Below, piece by piece: positions 12,756 to 24,596 of a stretch of 64,000 nt of DNA. Source of the stretch: Ectocarpus siliculosus (Eukaryota; Sar; Phaeophyceae; Ectocarpales; Ectocarpaceae); contig FN647938.1 of NCBI GenBank assembly GCA_000310025.1, positions 557,861 through 621,860 of the forward strand. Reading direction: 5' to 3'. The stretch's first letter is position 1. The number at the start of each line of letters is the position of its first letter. Under the pieces are notes generated by a model, which saw nothing but the letters and a program-made list of their open reading frames with translations, was not told where the DNA came from and made no database searches. The position numbers were made by a program, and so were the translations under genes.

Positions 12756-13656
12756 CAGTAGCGGCTACGGTTTAAGAGAGGGTCGTGCCAAGCATGCATT
12801 TCTCTCTTAAATCGGTCATTCTCTAATACCGTTTTAGCTGCGGTATAACAGAATATTCTCTTAAAACATATCTCGATTTAAGAGAATATTCTGTTATACC
12901 GTAGCTAAATCTGTAAGATCGTGGAACATGGACACCCTCGTGCCAACTACTGTCTTAAGAGTTCATGGAGAGCGTATTATTGATGTCACATACATAACCC
13001 AGCTAGGGTCAGCACCTTAGGCTAGTTCCACGTTCCACACACCGCTTTATCTGTTGGTCGGCGAGCAACATGGACCCACGTCACGGTGTACTCTCTTCGA
13101 ACTCGGGAAATTAGTATGTCACGGTGTCGTGCGACACATTTAGTGCGTGTGGATAAACAGTAATTGTTACAGGTGTGCTGCATTCCTCTTCTAGAACTAC
13201 AACCAGAGCCCACGGATGCACCAGCATCCAAGAATAAATCCGTCCACCCACCCACTGAATCACCCACTGAATGATCCACCCATCCCCTGCACGCAACAAA
13301 ACCCAACACTCACAACTGTTAAAAAAAGTCTCGAATACACAGATGCCATGTATGTACTGCCCACAACCGGCTTTGCATGGGTGAATTGTGAAGTTCGGCG
13401 GCCCTGGCGTGTTGTCGGGCATAGCGCAGCGATCGCCCGCTGCGCAGGGCATGGTGTCTGCAGCCGTGTGTGTGTTGAGAGCTGTGTGATGTGTGAGATG
13501 GCTGCGTGACGTGGCCTCCAGAAGCTCGATTTGAGAGAAAAACTCCGAAATAAGCCAAATTCTATCTTAAATCGATTTTGGTCGTGCCAAGTGAGTTTTC
13601 TCTCTTAAACCCGTACTTTTACTTAAACATTTTACACTAAACCGTAGCCGCTACTG
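12756..13656. mobile_element. Non-autonomous inverted-repeat DNA transposon (MITE-like) with TA flanks
   Basis: The ends are CAGTAGCGGCTACGGTTTA at 12756 and its exact reverse complement ending at 13656, a 19-bp perfect terminal inverted repeat. TA lies directly outside each end (12754-12755 and 13657-13658), as expected for a TA target duplication. Subterminal GGTCGTGCCAAG words occur near both ends (12780 and about 13580). A TA duplication and a CAGT start are typical of Tc1/mariner-type elements (established knowledge). No transposase is encoded, so it would be mobilised in trans. Confidence 0.7.
12834..12908. repeat. Near-perfect internal hairpin
   Basis: Arms 12834-12865 and 12877-12908 are 32 bp long with one mismatch and an 11-bp loop. 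The structure lies inside the TA-flanked element, near its left end, and shares the CTCTTAAA and CGGT words with the terminal repeats. It may be a nested second element or a folded-back end. Confidence 0.7.
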
Positions 13657-14942
13657 TACCATACAAGTACGACCCCGGAGACAGTGCTTCGGTATTGGTA
13701 ACCTATGGTTCCTGCACTTGTAAAGTACAGCAACGCCATCGCAAGCCTGCTCAGTGATGCAGTGTCGGAGATTTGTCTGTGGAACTATGATTTTTGTCGC
13801 ATGTTTTTCATTAATTCTTTTGAGACGGAAAGGGACGCTTCGGGGAAAGGTGGCGTCGCAGTTTGGCCCCCACGCAAAATGCCGCAAATTCGTACCTTGA
13901 AGGAACCAAGTTGTCTATGCGTACATGTGTCATGTGCATAGTATACTGAATGCAGTGCGGACACATGCCGGAACGTGCGGGGAAGCAACCCAACAACCGC
14001 ACCGGTCGGACTTCGGCACATCGGCACGTTATGTAGCAGTCACAAAACGCCTGTAGTGTGGTATCTAGAATAAGAACAGCGTTCCACGGTCGTTTCAGAT
14101 CCGTTTCCGATGTAGACAACGTGGGTACACAACAATAGGGCCACCGGGTTATGGCCCCGATCTGCAAGCTGGGGAGCTTCTGCTGCTGTGCACAACGTAT
14201 ATATGCCTACAATGTAGACGAGTTAGTCTACATGCTCAACGCGATCCCGGAGTATCATTTCTTTCGTGTTCCAACGGCATATCACACCTTCGAACCAAAC
14301 AGCAGGCATCCGAAGTCCAGTCCATATTTCACCCAACGACAGACCGAAGTTTTTAAATTCCACGGCCCTATGCATTCAAACTATAAACCCATTTTGCACC
14401 GCCGCATTGGCCGTGTTACAACCTACCTGCGTGATGAGTCCTACCTATGGGTGAACTTGCCTTCTCTCTTGCTCATGGATGGTGTGTCTCGGGGTGCGAT
14501 AGTAGCAGAGGCAGACAGCAAAGGCGGTGGTTCTTTTTCAACGCGTCCGAAAGAAGCGTCGCCCCGCCGCAGCTCTTCTCCGCGTACTGGTACCCCTGTA
14601 CTCCTCTACCCGCAGGTTCAGACGCACCCCGCCGAGCTCACGTAGGCCGCACTCACGCCCACCACCACGAAGGACGAACGCACGCTGCCGGGGACCGATG
14701 TCTACAGCAATTCTACGCTCTGTCTCTTGTGTCTGTTAAATGAATGGAATGTGCGTTCAAACGCAGCGGGGAAGAGGGGCACGCGCAACCGAGAATGGGT
14801 GGAGCGTGGGGGGTGATTCATCGAAACCCCCTCAAACACCAAGCCGAGCTGGACACAGACAGGAACAACAGCCACATGGAAGCCGGAGCACAGACAGAGA
14901 GGGGCACGGCTGGAGGCTTTTGCACTAACAAGGGCAGGGGAA

Positions 14943-17900
14943 ATGATGACGGCCGCCTTCGGCGATGAATCGGCTAGCTCCATGAGCCTTCTTCCGCCAA
15001 TTGAGGTACGTCCTGCTCTGGGTACCGTGCTGTACACGTCAACTTCAATTTCGTCCGCCGACCTCCATCGTTCGCGATGATGAGTAGGGTTCGTCATCCA
15101 GACTACCTCCCGTACTTACCGTGCCTCACCCAAGCGCCCATCACCCTGTCTGAGCATCATGCATAAGCTCTCTCATTTGAGGAGTATTATTTCTGCTAGA
15201 AGTACCGCGGGTGTCGGGTGTACAACTGCACTACACTGCTGTGTAGTTTAGGTCTGTGTTTTCTGCTTCACGTACTGCAGCGCAGTGCTGTGCCGTTGTG
15301 TGCGAAGACTATTACACAAGCAACGGCGGTGCCGTGAACGCGCGAAGTTCTGGTGGCACAGGCTACACTTGTTCCTGAGTCGTATGATGTGTCGCCGGTG
15401 CTCTCAGTACATTTTTTACGCCTGCATGTGTGGACGCAGTGGATAGGCCGCCATCCCACAATCCCTATATTCGCACTTCGGACCTCCAACAGATGCAAGC
15501 ACGGGCGGTGTGTAGTACGATGGTAGCAATATGCGTATGTACCAGCTGGGGGAGGAGGCGCCCATATATGACTCATTTTGAAGCTGGCCAATGGAACGAG
15601 GGGGGCATGTCGCGCTCAACTCAAGAGTCGCACTCTACTACTGCTGTACACTTTTTTTTCGGGTCCCGTTATTTGGTTAGGTTTCAATTTAGAAATACGA
15701 ACATAGAGGCAGTTGCCAAATTCTCATTTCGACTCTGCTGCACATGTATGGATGTGAAGCAACAGGAGGCCAACCACCACGCGCAAAACTCGAAAGACTA
15801 GTTATCATCGTACAAGTTTATCCCGCTGTGTGCGAGAAGTTCGTTTTTGCGACCTAGTTCTTCCATAGTATGCATACACCGCTGCGAAAAGACGACAATT
15901 ACGCTGCCCTCCCCCTTTTTCTAGTCGACCGTGGTCGTCGCGGTTCTTTACAAAGCTGTGAGGTTATGTTTACTTTCAACAAATGCTGCCAGCCACGGGA
16001 AGGCATGCTAGTTCTACGGAGATTTTATTTCAATCGTCGTGTGTGCCTCTTTACTTATTTTCTGACCGTGTGCGGGCTGGCCGCTACGTTATTATACATG
16101 TTACAGGGCTCTGGCGGCGATACCGGGGAGGATGTAGATGGAAACCCACGAGAGGCGGCGCGACTACTGGAGGAGGAAAACCCCCATCATCAGGTGCGAT
16201 GGAACTGTGCTTCTCTTTTTTATCTGCCGTGTGGACGCAAAGGATTATAGTATGGTACATGTTTTTTTTCTTGTGAGGTTTGCGCTTATTTCTTTTCTGC
16301 CGCTGAGTGGCGTTCCTTGACGGAGAGAAAGGGAAGGAGCAGCAGGAAATGTTTTTGAAGAAGGTCACACGATATCTTCCGCAACATGATCGGACGGCTC
16401 AGAGCTCCAGCCTCCTTTCTCAGAATCGCTTGCTACTACCTCTTGGAAGGTGATCTTGTGTCCATCCTCAAACACCCCTCATTCCTCTTGCTGTCCTATC
16501 CACACCCCCCCGCCGGCCCAGCCGTCCTACAACGGCCAACGCCACGAGCAGCAAGACGTGCCAGGCAGGCAACTCATGGAAGACAGGTGGCCCAGCGGAC
16601 AATACTCCTCCTTGACAACGGTACCACCAGGTGGTGCTAGTGGTGGCAGCCCCAACGTAGCTTGGCAAGATCCAAACACTACCACAAGTGCTGGCGAAGG
16701 AGACAGCGACGGCATGGTTACTCCCGGACAGGGCCAGGCCGGACTAGCCCCGCTTGACGAGCAACCTCCCCCGGATCCGTTTGCGATGGAGAGGCCGCCG
16801 ATCGCCAACGGCGGGCGGGGGGGGGGGGGCGCCGTGGGAGGTGAAATTCGCGCGAAGCCCCCAGTCGCACCACGGCCGGCAAGGTATAGCAGTGGCGTGG
16901 CTGTTGGTCTGGTAGTGCAAGATGTAAGATTAGCGTTGCCGGACTCCTGGTGGTCTGGCTGGATGGATGATCGTCAAGCGTTGAAATGAAGCTTTTTTAA
17001 CTGTACGCGTTTTAGGGCCGACGTCCAAAATAACATGAAAGGGTGGCGTCCGACGATTTTATGACTTCTCCGGGGTTGACCTCTTCGCTTGTACCGGCCG
17101 AAGCTGGTGGGCCTGGAGTCAGAACCGGCTTGTGTTGACATCGAAAAACTGGGCACGTGAGGCATAGCGCCGCCGCTCATCTGCTTGCGACCCAGCAGTG
17201 CCAGCCACTGCTGTACCACACCAGTAACACATGCGCTGGCGGGGTACTAACACCAACACGCTCCAACACGCCGTCGTGCCTTGGCCTCCAATGCAGCGCG
17301 TACCCAAAGCCCCGTCAAGACTTGGCCGCATTCGTTGCAAAGAAGGGGTTGTTGTTGTTGTTGTTGTTGTCTTCACATTAAAAACCGTTCCGATCTCTCT
17401 CTACCCAGTACCTTCGTATGTCCGTACTGATCCAACACTCGACGCGGTCGATTCCCGTGGTCACAGGTTAACTTACCCTAAAAAGGTACACTCAAATATA
17501 CTGGCCCCGAGGGGTCCGCAAGTCAATAGAAATCAACGACAGATATTCTGGGATCCTCCACTCCCTCTTCGCGCTATGCGAGGTATCAACTGAGACTAGC
17601 AGTCACTATCTATCATGGGCCGGAGAGAAAGAGGTACACCCCCTTGGTTCAATCTTGGTACTTCACAACGCAAGCAGAGACAAGACCATCTGGCACAGAA
17701 AAAGAGAGAGAAAAAGAGAGAAAAAAAAAAAGAAAAAAGAGAAAAAAAAAGGGTATGACGGAACCGATCGTTGCGAAAGGTGGGTTCTACAGGCTTATGA
17801 CCCCCGCCCCCGTATGTATTCTTCATGTTAATCTTCCGCTGTTCGCGCAGGAGGGAATGGAACCTGACCACGACCAAGCCGTCTCCGAAGCTCTCGTCCA

Positions 17901-19769
17901 CCGCGGTTGGCGCTACCGGCGCCGCGAACGGCCACATTTCCAGCGATGGCAAGGGCGTCGGTGTGGCGGGAGTAGGAGGTGGGAGCGTGGCAGGCGGTGG
18001 GGGTGTGGGCCTGAAGCCCCCCAAGTGGTTGCCCGACGAGGACACTTCGTCGTGCTCGGGATGCGGGCGAGATTTTGATTGGGCGAGACGAAGGGTGAGG
18101 GTATGCCCGTTGTGCGGGGAGAGGGGGGAGGGTCACGTCCACAGAGGAAAAGCTCCCAACACTGGTGTTCCACGCGTGGTTCGGGGCAATGGATTATTTG
18201 GATGTATTCACCTGCTACATCTGCGCCTGTGCGTAGCGGATATGTTATTCTCTGCTGGCAGCGCCGTAATTTTGTCAACTAGTCCGATAGAGATGCAGAG
18301 ACGTCTTTGGCGGGTTTGTCGTGTTTGTTCGGTATGTTGAGCGTGGTCATAACTGCTGCCCCCTTGTAGGTCGTGGGTCTGTTTCAGGCCGTCGTTTCCC
18401 CGCTCCCACCCCCCGCTCCCACCCCCCACCCCCACGCCCCGCCGGACATGTCTTTCATTGCACAGATCCCCAACGTCGTGGCCTTGCCTCTTCCCACACC
18501 TTATTTTCGCAAATGGCGCCCCTTTTCCCGGCAACTCCTCCTTCGTTGTGCTGTACCACGGTGCTGTTATTGTGTGTCTGGCTCCTGTGGCATCGTCAGC
18601 ACCACTGTCGCCTCTGCGGAGGCATCTTCTGCTATGCGTGCAGCCAGTTCCGCGCGTTGTTGCCGCGATCGTTCGGGTCCCGAGACCCTCAGCGCCTTTG
18701 CCAGCCCTGCAACGCTAGGGTTGCGCCGCTGCAGGAGATGCTGGCCGGTGGGTGCTCTTGATGTAAACTTTTGCGCGCTAGTGGCGGTGTGAGCAAGGAA
18801 GAATTGGGTTCGGAGCGGCGTGTGTGGTCGCATGATTCGCTACCACACTTGTGTTTATCGTTGGTGAGGGGGGTCAAAGGGAACAGGTGGTGTGTAGCCT
18901 AGGATTACCTCTTTGGAAAGTTAAAGCTGTGAAACCTTTGCTGCAGCGTTTTGTAGAAAATGTTTTTTTTACGATCACAGAAAGACTACTCGCTTGACTA
19001 TAACTTCGCACGCTGTGTTATGCGAAACTGCAAGTGTCGCGAAGATTCCACAAGCCCTTATGATGTTGTACATGGTAGATTAGTCAGGCTGCTAGATTGT
19101 GGGACCGAGTCGCTGTAGTGTGGGCAATGCGGTGAAGGGAGGCGACGTGTGTCAATGGCGGGAAAAGTGTGTCTAGAAGTCTAAGGTCATTAGCAGTATA
19201 CCGTTTGGTTCGGCAGACGGGTTGTACGGTTGTACCCGTCTTCGCCCATGGCTGAATCGTGCCACCACAATCCACAATTAGCGAAATCCCTAGACGGCAT
19301 CGAAATCTCCTGCGGATTCATGCACGAGTTGCTGCATGCATGCTTACACGAAACACTTGGAATATGCCCCCACTGCTGCTGGTCGCACCCCTGCCTGCCG
19401 AGCAGAGAGCGTTAGCAACGCCGTCAAGGAGAACGATGTGGAGCGGGGAACCGTGGCCTCTTACCTCAACCGCCCGATCGTCTTCACGCTGGGAGCCGAG
19501 GTTCGGAAGGCCGCGTACACCATCCACAACTTCTCCAAAGAGTGAGTGAAGTGAAAAGCGGACGCGGAGTGCAGCCTATGCCAGGGTGTTCTATCGCGTC
19601 TGGTCTTGGTCGGTGGCGATGTCGGTGGCTGGGTCGCCCTTGGAAGTCGCTGTCTGTTTTGTTGTGCTCTTTGGTTGGAGGCACGGTGTCTCTGCCGTCG
19701 CAGCTATCCTGTTCTGTTTCACCATGTGTTCGTCGTGGTTGCCGTTGCTATCGCTGTTGCTCTTGGTGT

Positions 19770-19838
<69 letters not shown>

Positions 19839-22125
19839 CATCGTCGCGGTGTTGAAAGTACTGCTGTTGTTGTAGCTGCTGGCGTTGATTTCCGCGTGGC
19901 ATGTACTACTACGCTGGGGCTCCTCCCAAGCGCTTGGCGTTTGGGTGGTAGATGGTGATGTCGACGCCATCGTTATCCTCTTCGCGCGTGCCCTCGGCAC
20001 TACACACGCTCGTCTTCATCCTGAAACGATTTCCCTGTCGTCTGTCGACGTTGATTTGCTTCGGCCCTCTCGATCGCGTCGCGAAAAGGGGCATGATTCA
20101 AGACCAGTCCATACCGCAGGAACTTCTTAGCCGCGCCAAAGGACTCGCGTTCCTGACGGTTATCAAAGGGTGAGTCAGGATCGATGCTCAAGAGAACACA
20201 CCCCAGTGATAACTTCTGAAACAAGTGTCAACGGAGGTGGTATTGGGTTGCGGCGTGTGATGTCTTTTGCCGTCCTAGTGCTTGATCCGAGGGTAGTTTA
20301 CTGTTTTGGGCTTATGTTGACACGTCCATGATATTGAGATTGAGGTCAATACGACCGTTTGACGCAACCACGAAACGTCACCACCACGACCTCCAACAAC
20401 ATGCAATAGCAATAGTCATTCCTCGTCTCTTTTGTTCTTCTGCATGCATGATGTCAACCGCAAATCGATTGCAGGGGGTTTATCGTTGCCGGCCGTGTGG
20501 GCACTGGCCTGGTCATCTCCAAGACGGACGAGGGAGTGTGGTCCGCGCCCTCCGCCATAGCGACGCTGGGCATGGGCTGGGGCGCGCTCATCGGGGGCGA
20601 GATCACCGACTTCGTGCTGGTGCTCAACACGGATGCAGCCCTGGAGGCCTTCTCAGGTGCGTAAGCCGGGGCTGGGAGTCGTGAACACGTTCTATAATAG
20701 TCCTTTCCATGAACAGCTTGATCACACATGATGGATTGTTTCCATTACCGTCGCAGTATCCACGAAAATATTGCGCACAGCCTTTGTCCCTTCCGTCTCA
20801 CCAAAACATGGGAGTTGTTGATACACGCGTTGCTGACGCGCATCCTATCCTCGCCTGCCTTGCATCGCATCGTGTTTGCAGGAAGAGGTCAGGTGTCCAT
20901 CGGCGCAGAGCTTAGCGTGGCGGTCGGTCCCGTGGGGCGCACAGGGGCTGGCAATGTCAGCGTCGCGGCGGAGGGCGTCGCTCACGCTTATTCTTGTGAG
21001 TCAGTCACTCAGCGTTACAAGACATCCTCGGCCTCGTTTGCCTCTCATGCGGTACAAGACGGTCTCGATGCTAAGGAGTGTGGCAGAGGAGCCTCGTGGG
21101 CATCAAAACCGAACTCTCAAGAAGAAGCTAGGGAGGAATTATTTAATCATTTTGGAACGGGTGTTTGTGTGCGAAGTATTGTTGGTCGATGGCATACCGC
21201 ATACCTACCTGTGCGGGGCTAGAAATCGGACATTCAGTTCTCCTCTTGTATCCTTGTAGTACATATTCCCATTTTTTTTTTTTTTGTCCCACAGTTGCCT
21301 TACCACAAACGAAGGTCACCATGAAAAGGATACGACTGCGTGATGCGGTATGTGTGTGCCGTGAGATACCGCAGGTTGAATTGATACTAATGCGAGCGAC
21401 ATTCCCCTCACACCGTTTCAGTAGTGAACCCTGCTCGCTCTGCTCTGACCTCGCGGCGCTATTCCGATTGCCCTGTTTGTCGGGGCCCCAACACGACGGC
21501 TGGTGCTCTACGGTACCGCAGACAGTCACAGCAGAGGCCTGTTTGCAGGTCTGAGCCTGGAGGGGGGAGTGATCGTGTCCAGACCGGACGTGAACAGAAA
21601 ATTTTATGGCCGACAAGTTTCCGTGAGGTGAGAAAGGCGGGGTAACAAGATTTTGTGTGAGGAAGAGCCCAATGGTGGCCGACAACGTCATACCAGTTTT
21701 CGGCAAGCTCTCGCCGTAGCGTCGTTTTTCGCTTCCACCACTGACAGCCCCGTCCTCGATGCAACGCCTGCACATGTCTTGTCCACGTGCATCATCAGCC
21801 AGGTAAATCGATCGTATCACCGAATACAGGGAAACATGGGTACCTAGACAGCCCAGCTTCCCTCCCCAAAATGATCATGTATCGAGTTCTTCGTCGGCAC
21901 TGTACGATACTGCCACCAGCTTGCTCTTGTTATTGCTGTTGTTGTACAGCTGTTCTAACGGTTGCTGTTCCTACCGATTTTTTTTTGGTTCTGCGGTCCA
22001 GGGACCTCCTTTCTGGAAGCGTAGCGCCTCCACCAGCGGCCCGGCCTCTATACGAAGCTCTAGATAACAGGGGGCCAGGCGCCGACCAACAGCGGCTCCT
22101 TTCGCAAGGATTTCGGGTAGGCTAG
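14943..22125 (+). CDS. FYVE zinc finger plus SYLF (Ysc84/DUF500) domain protein
   Basis: Eleven exons: 14943-15005, 16107-16193, 16522-16883, 17851-18094, 18600-18747, 19406-19541, 20089-20169, 20475-20656, 20882-20995, 21522-21627 and 22002-22125. All have GT-AG borders and every join keeps phase, giving 548 residues. Residues 1-229 are Gly/Pro/Ser-rich and probably disordered. The FYVE finger spans about 230-297 with all signatures: WLPD at 230, RRRHHCR, RLC, and eight Cys (239, 242, 255, 258, 263, 266, 286, 289). It should bind PI3P on endosomes. The SYLF domain spans about 303-530 (GRVGTGLVISK, IGAELSVAVGP, YSHSRGLFAGLSLEG, PLYEAL); in Ysc84/SH3YL1 this domain binds phosphoinositides and actin. 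FYVE-SYLF proteins are known in plants and protists. A coupling of PI3P membranes to actin is inferred. The first Met is the best visible start; an upstream exon is possible. Confidence 0.9.
17348..17755. repeat. Dispersed repeat with (TTG)n end, copy B
   Basis: Direct-orientation match to 12100-12545, again bounded by (TTG)n on the left and an A/G-rich tract on the right. It sits in intron 3 (16884-17850) of the FYVE-SYLF gene. The pair encloses exons of a host gene, so the copies are not the LTRs of one retrotransposon. Confidence 0.6.
19774..19837. repeat. (CTG)n microsatellite in intron 6 of the FYVE-SYLF gene
   Basis: About 20 CTG units with a CTC interruption. It lies between the exons ending at 19541 and starting at 20089, so it is intronic. 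The Leu, Ala, Ser and Cys frames across it are artefacts. Confidence 0.75.
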
Positions 22126-24596
22126 AAATACGAGGGGGGGATCAACGGCAGGGCGTAAGCTGGTCCCTAAGGATTCGGGTGGGCTACATGCACGGGAGAA
22201 AACGTTTCCATGTCAGAGGGCGGGTTCGGTCAAATGAATCGTAGCGGTTCCGGTGCAAATCGGACGGGTTACCGTTACCTGGGCTTCTTCGGTGTTGAGC
22301 TTGTGGCCTTTGCGTAGATCGGAAAGGAATTCCAACCATCTGCGAAGAAAGTTGCTCAACAGTCACGCCCGCGTGAGATGTGGCGCATTTATTTCGAACT
22401 TTTTTTACTGCCGGATGATGAAAGACTCGCCAGGCACTATACTGTTGAATATTTCTCGGCATGTTTCAGTCGATGCACACGGATGTGCTGCACGCGTGGT
22501 GTTGGTGTACCGTACGATATCTCCGTAGATGTGATTTTATTACATGCGGTTGTGGAAGAAAGTGAGGGAGAAGCGTACATGTTCCATCAGAATGTTCCAT
22601 CAGAAATGATGCGTTGGCGGTGTTATTCTTGGTTGTGTTGCAAGTGTTCCTTGTGTTTATGTTTTGCATATCGTTTGGTGGAGTGGGCAGGCCCCGCCCG
22701 GCGGCCAGGATGGCCCAATCGCGGCGTGGGAGCTGTCGTTGTCGGTGTATGGACTGTGGTGCTGCATGCCGTGAGAGGTACCTTGCACACAGCAGTAGTG
22801 CACGAGGCACGTAGTACATGGAGTCTCTTGTGCGAAGTTTGCCGAGATTCGGGAGCAACTCCTTCTAAAATTCAGGGACCAGACTCATGTATGACGTGAC
22901 TCTCCAGCTAGAGGGCCCTGGGAGCGGGAATACACCGATGAACGTATGCGACAGAGCCACGGAGACCAGTTGTGGATGGAGTCGAAGCGTTTCGACCAAA
23001 GCCACGACAAAAGACGGCGGCGTTGGAATACCCTCGCCACGCAACGGTTGTTAGTTCGGGGCAAGTTGCTACGGCACGCGGAAGGCGGGCGCGGCGTGTG
23101 TTGAATATATTGTGTGCTGAGTGCGTCCTGTTCGCTTGGGAGTGAAGAAGACGAAGAGAAAGTAGACACTTCGCGCATGTAGGAAAACACACAAGCTTTC
23201 GCAAATCGCAATAATAGTGTGGGAAATGGTAATGGAGGGAGTGATGCAGCGACAGAAGGAGTCGTTTCGAGCTTTCAAGCCTCTGCCTTCCGTGGACCAT
23301 GTATGTGCTGTAGACGGAGTATATTCTGTAGTCTAGAACTGATCGAACTGAAAAATCCGTCGTACGGTTTCAAGTAATAGGCACAGAACTGAAGATCCTT
23401 CTGCATGTTAAGGATATTTAGCAGATCGAGTCTTGGTACTTGGTTGTCTTCATGGACCTCCTGTAGATCCACCTCATATGCTTAGACTTCTTAGTCGACA
23501 GCAACGGTGAGCGGGGCTGTGCAGATTGAGTTGGCGTCCGGCATGCCTTTTAATGACCGATGCCAACAAACTTTTTTGATCGGTGAAGAACGTGCAAGAG
23601 GGCGTTCCCCCTGCGTAATGGAAGGCGCCACCACGGAACCTCGTGTATCCATGGTTGACCGAGAGGTTGGGTTCTGACTTCCTTTGTGGGATATGCAGTA
23701 ATTCTATATCCCAACAACGACTATTTATTTTGCTTTGTTGAGCACACCTGTTTCATCCTACGTCAAGTCGATCTATCCCTTTGATATCTTCTTCTCCTTG
23801 GTTGCCTGAAGTTAATGCCACCCGTTGTGCGTTGTGTTTCGACATTTTTTTTCGTTGTTACTGCTGTATCTACACCGATCTTGGTGCTCGGTGCTACCGG
23901 TCGAGAATATGGACGGAAGCCACTTACGCTCACAAGCCGATATGACCGTTCCCCCTACCTTCTATGTTCGGGGACGATTTTTGACACATACTGCTACGAG
24001 ACATCTCACAATGAACCCACCCTACGGAGCATGTGTCCAGGAGGATATATACAGAAAGCTTGTGTTGGGCAGCACTCGCAGCGTATTTCCTGCGTGGGGA
24101 AACCAACAGAGAGTTAAAGTCTACCCTACACTAGGTTCATATTATAATGCGTAGGGTTCAAGTTGCAGTAGTTTACAGTACAGTGAACAGCACCTCGAGT
24201 ATTTGGTAAATACAGTACAGGCCATGAACTAGTGTAGCCATTGTGTAGCATTGCCGGCTGCATGCTGAGTTGTAGCAGCCCATCTCGATGGTACCGTGAC
24301 AGCACTATACGCATGAACAGGATAGTCTTAAGGGATAGAGACTCCGGGGGAGAATTGTGGCGGGGGAACGAAAGAATAAGAAAAAAACAGGGGACGAAAT
24401 CGGGACTTCCCCGCCTCTCAACGGATTGTATGGAAACCCTTTTGGATCTTGGATCTTTCGTTTGATCGACACTCGTTTGCAATCGTTTGAGGTGTGGGCT
24501 GTGTTGGCCCTTTTTGTGCGCGAGATAATCCGAGTAGTACTGGCGAGTGGATCAAGATTTGCCGTAACTGATTGACGAAATAAGGAACAGCTGGGC
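22126..24596. other. Intergenic, no supported gene
   Basis: Contains the 3' flank of the FYVE-SYLF gene. A 100-codon plus frame at 23815-24117 begins with a hydrophobic stretch but has no family signature, splice context or composition to support it. No repeat was recognised. Confidence 0.4.

Larger units (their letters stand above)
8840..14942. other. Repeat-bearing stretch between divergent genes
   Basis: About 6 kb without a confirmed gene. It holds palindromes (9556-10400), a dispersed repeat (10590-10720, with an echo at 11705-11790), telomere-like motifs near 11177 and 11265, a (CTG) run at 11333-11365, a repeat copy ending in (TTG)n (12100-12545) and the inverted-repeat element (12756-13656). 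The 5' exons of the minus gene on the left and perhaps of the plus gene on the right should lie here. Confidence 0.5.

Noticed and set aside
12100-17755. The repeat pair as LTRs of one retrotransposon
   Set aside because: The interval contains exons of a host gene and no gag or reverse transcriptase frames.
19586-19902. Leu, Ser, Ala and Cys-rich frames on both strands
   Set aside because: They are caused by an intronic (CTG)n run between two phase-matched exons of the FYVE-SYLF gene.
23815-24117. 100-codon plus frame with an N-terminal hydrophobic stretch
   Set aside because: Overlaps another open frame of the same size, with no cleavage-site logic, domain or splice support.
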